A stretch of DNA of 7,289 bases from an uncultured Sphingomonadales bacterium (lineage in GTDB: Bacteria > Pseudomonadota > Alphaproteobacteria > Sphingomonadales > Sphingomonadaceae). Under the pieces are notes generated by a model, which saw nothing but the letters and a program-made list of their open reading frames with translations, was not told where the DNA came from and made no database searches. Position numbers and translations under genes: made by a program. Shown here in pieces: positions 5,994 to 7,289 of this stretch (positions are counted from its first letter, which is position 1; the number at the start of each line of letters is the position of its first letter). The DNA is taken from the NCBI GenBank assembly GCA_903958285.1, contig CAJBSR010000510.1, positions 1-7,289 on the forward strand, read 5' to 3'.

Positions 5994-7289
5994 ATGTCCG
6001 TGTTCACCTGCATTTCGCCTATTGATGATGGCATCCTCGCGACGCGCCCATTTGCCTCTGAGGAAGAAGTCGCTGCCGCAGTGGCCGCGGCGCGCGCTGC
6101 CCAGCGCGATTGGCGCAATCAGCCGATCAGCGCCCGCGCAGAGCTGTGCCATGCCTTTGTCGATGCGATGCTGTCGATGGAGGACGAGATTGTTCCCGAA
6201 CTCGCGCGCCAGATGGGTCGCCCTGTGCGCTATGGCGCGGGAGAATTGCGCGGATTTGCGGAACGCGCCCGCCACATGATCGCTATTGCCGACAACGCTC
6301 TGGCAAAGATTACGCCGGACGAAATCGTCGGGTTTGAACGCTACATCACCCGTGAGCCACTGGGCGTCGTTCTCACCGTTGCGCCTTGGAACTATCCGTT
6401 TCTGACGGCAGTGAATTCGGTCGTGCCTGCGCTGATGGCGGGCAATGCCGTTATCCTGAAGCATGCGGCGCAAACGCTGCTGGTGGGGGAACGTTTTCAG
6501 AAGGCAGCCGATATGGCTGGCTTCCCCGCCGGGCTCTTCCGCAATCTGGCACTCAGCCATGATCAAACGTCGCGGTTGATTGGGTCGCGGACGGTGGACA
6601 TGGTCTGCTTCACTGGCTCGGTTGACGCGGGTAAGGTGATTGAAGGTGCAGCGGCCGGCGGCTTCATCAATGTCGGTCTGGAACTGGGCGGCAAAGATCC
6701 AGCCTATGTCCGCGCGGATGCCAACCTTGACTATGCCGTTGAAAATCTGGTGGACGGGGCCTTCTTCAATTCAGGGCAAAGCTGCTGCGGGATTGAACGG
6801 ATTTACGTCCATGAAAGCCTGTTCGACGCCTTTGTCGAAGGCTTTGTTGCCCTCACGCAAAGCTATGTGCTTGGCGATCCGCTTGATGCGGCCACAACCT
6901 TGGGGCCGATGGTCAAGGCGTCCGCTGCAGACTTTGTGCGCGGCCAGATAAAGGATGCGGTGACGGCGGGTGCCAAGGCGCATATCGACCCCGCGTCGTT
7001 CGCCGCCGATGCGGTGGGCACGCCCTATATGGCGCCGCAAGTCCTGACCCAAGTGACGCACGACATGTCGGTGATGCGCGATGAGAGCTTTGGCCCGGTG
7101 GTTGGCATCATGAAGGTCTGCGATGATGCAGAGGCGATCCGCCTCATGAATGATAGCCCCTATGGCCTCAGCGCGTCGATCTGGAGCGAGGATGCGCAGG
7201 CCGCAGAGCGCATCTCCCGCGACCTTGAAACCGGGACGGTGTTCCTCAACCGCTGCGACTATCTAGATCCTGCTTTGGCATGGACAGGC
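5994..7289 (+). CDS. NAD(P)-dependent aldehyde dehydrogenase, partial (C-terminus beyond right edge)
   Basis: Soluble aldehyde dehydrogenase of the ALDH superfamily; 432 residues are visible and probably about 20-30 are missing, since the frame is open to the last base. The catalytic set is complete: N133 in P-W-N-Y-P-F (oxyanion hole), E230 in L-E-L-G-G-K (general base) and C264 in S-G-Q-S-C-C (nucleophile, with a neighbouring C265). The 34-residue E-to-C spacing equals the standard ALDH numbering (268/302). The cofactor-binding F-T-G-S and the E-S-F-G-P motif before G-I-M-K-V are present, and the sequence L-N-R-C-D-Y-L-D-P-A-L-A-W-T-G near the end is a subgroup feature. The ATG at 5994 has AGGAAG 3 nt upstream and follows the GS-like gene by 13 nt. 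In context it likely oxidises an aldehyde from a gamma-glutamylated amine, as PuuC does (inference). Succinate-semialdehyde or general aldehyde dehydrogenase activity is the alternative. Confidence 0.93.
   Translation, partial: MSVFTCISPIDDGILATRPFASEEEVAAAVAAARAAQRDWRNQPISARAELCHAFVDAMLSMEDEIVPELARQMGRPVRYGAGELRGFAERARHMIAIADNALAKITPDEIVGFERYITREPLGVVLTVAPWNYPFLTAVNSVVPALMAGNAVILKHAAQTLLVGERFQKAADMAGFPAGLFRNLALSHDQTSRLIGSRTVDMVCFTGSVDAGKVIEGAAAGGFINVGLELGGKDPAYVRADANLDYAVENLVDGAFFNSGQSCCGIERIYVHESLFDAFVEGFVALTQSYVLGDPLDAATTLGPMVKASAADFVRGQIKDAVTAGAKAHIDPASFAADAVGTPYMAPQVLTQVTHDMSVMRDESFGPVVGIMKVCDDAEAIRLMNDSPYGLSASIWSEDAQAAERISRDLETGTVFLNRCDYLDPALAWTG

Noticed and set aside
5973..6566. Minus-strand open frame of 197 codons
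   Set aside because: It is antisense to the aldehyde dehydrogenase, whose catalytic N133 motif and reading frame are unambiguous; no recognisable domain is seen on the minus strand.

Overview
The window carries six protein-coding genes in two divergent transcription units around a gap of about 430-470 bp. Base composition is moderately GC-rich, and several starts are GTG or lack a strong Shine-Dalgarno sequence. The combination of protein families resembles an alphaproteobacterium, perhaps a sphingomonad-like one. That placement is an impression from gene content, not a phylogenetic result. I see no rRNA, tRNA, CRISPR array, insertion sequence or other mobile-element signature.

Left unit, minus strand (1-1749): a proton-dependent oligopeptide transporter (POT/PTR2 branch of the major facilitator superfamily) is followed by a class II aldolase/adducin-fold protein that runs off the left edge. 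The transporter stop and the aldolase-like start share one base (TGATG), so the two are probably translationally coupled.

Central gap (1750-2220): no convincing gene. It holds a 10-bp palindrome, a weak sigma-70-like -35 candidate, an imperfect inverted repeat (TTAACG / CGTTAA) just before the right-hand unit, and a possible 13-codon mini-ORF whose stop overlaps one candidate start of the first right-hand gene.

Right unit, plus strand (2221-7289): N-formylglutamate amidohydrolase family protein, APC-superfamily amino-acid/amine permease, glutamine synthetase family protein of the gamma-glutamyl-amine ligase type, and an NAD(P)-dependent aldehyde dehydrogenase cut by the right edge. Gaps are 27, 73 and 13 nt, so this is very likely one operon.

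Working together, the right unit looks like a variant of the gamma-glutamylation route for catabolising an amine. The permease imports the substrate, the GS-like ligase attaches glutamate to its amino group, a dehydrogenase oxidises the protected aldehyde, and an amidohydrolase releases glutamate plus the product acid. E. coli Puu (putrescine), Pseudomonas Ipu (isopropylamine) and actinobacterial GlnA4-type ethanolamine use follow this logic. What differs is that the only amide hydrolase visible is of the N-formylglutamate amidohydrolase family rather than a PuuD-type class I amidotransferase-fold hydrolase, and no amine oxidase or alcohol dehydrogenase lies inside the window. The substrate cannot be read from sequence.
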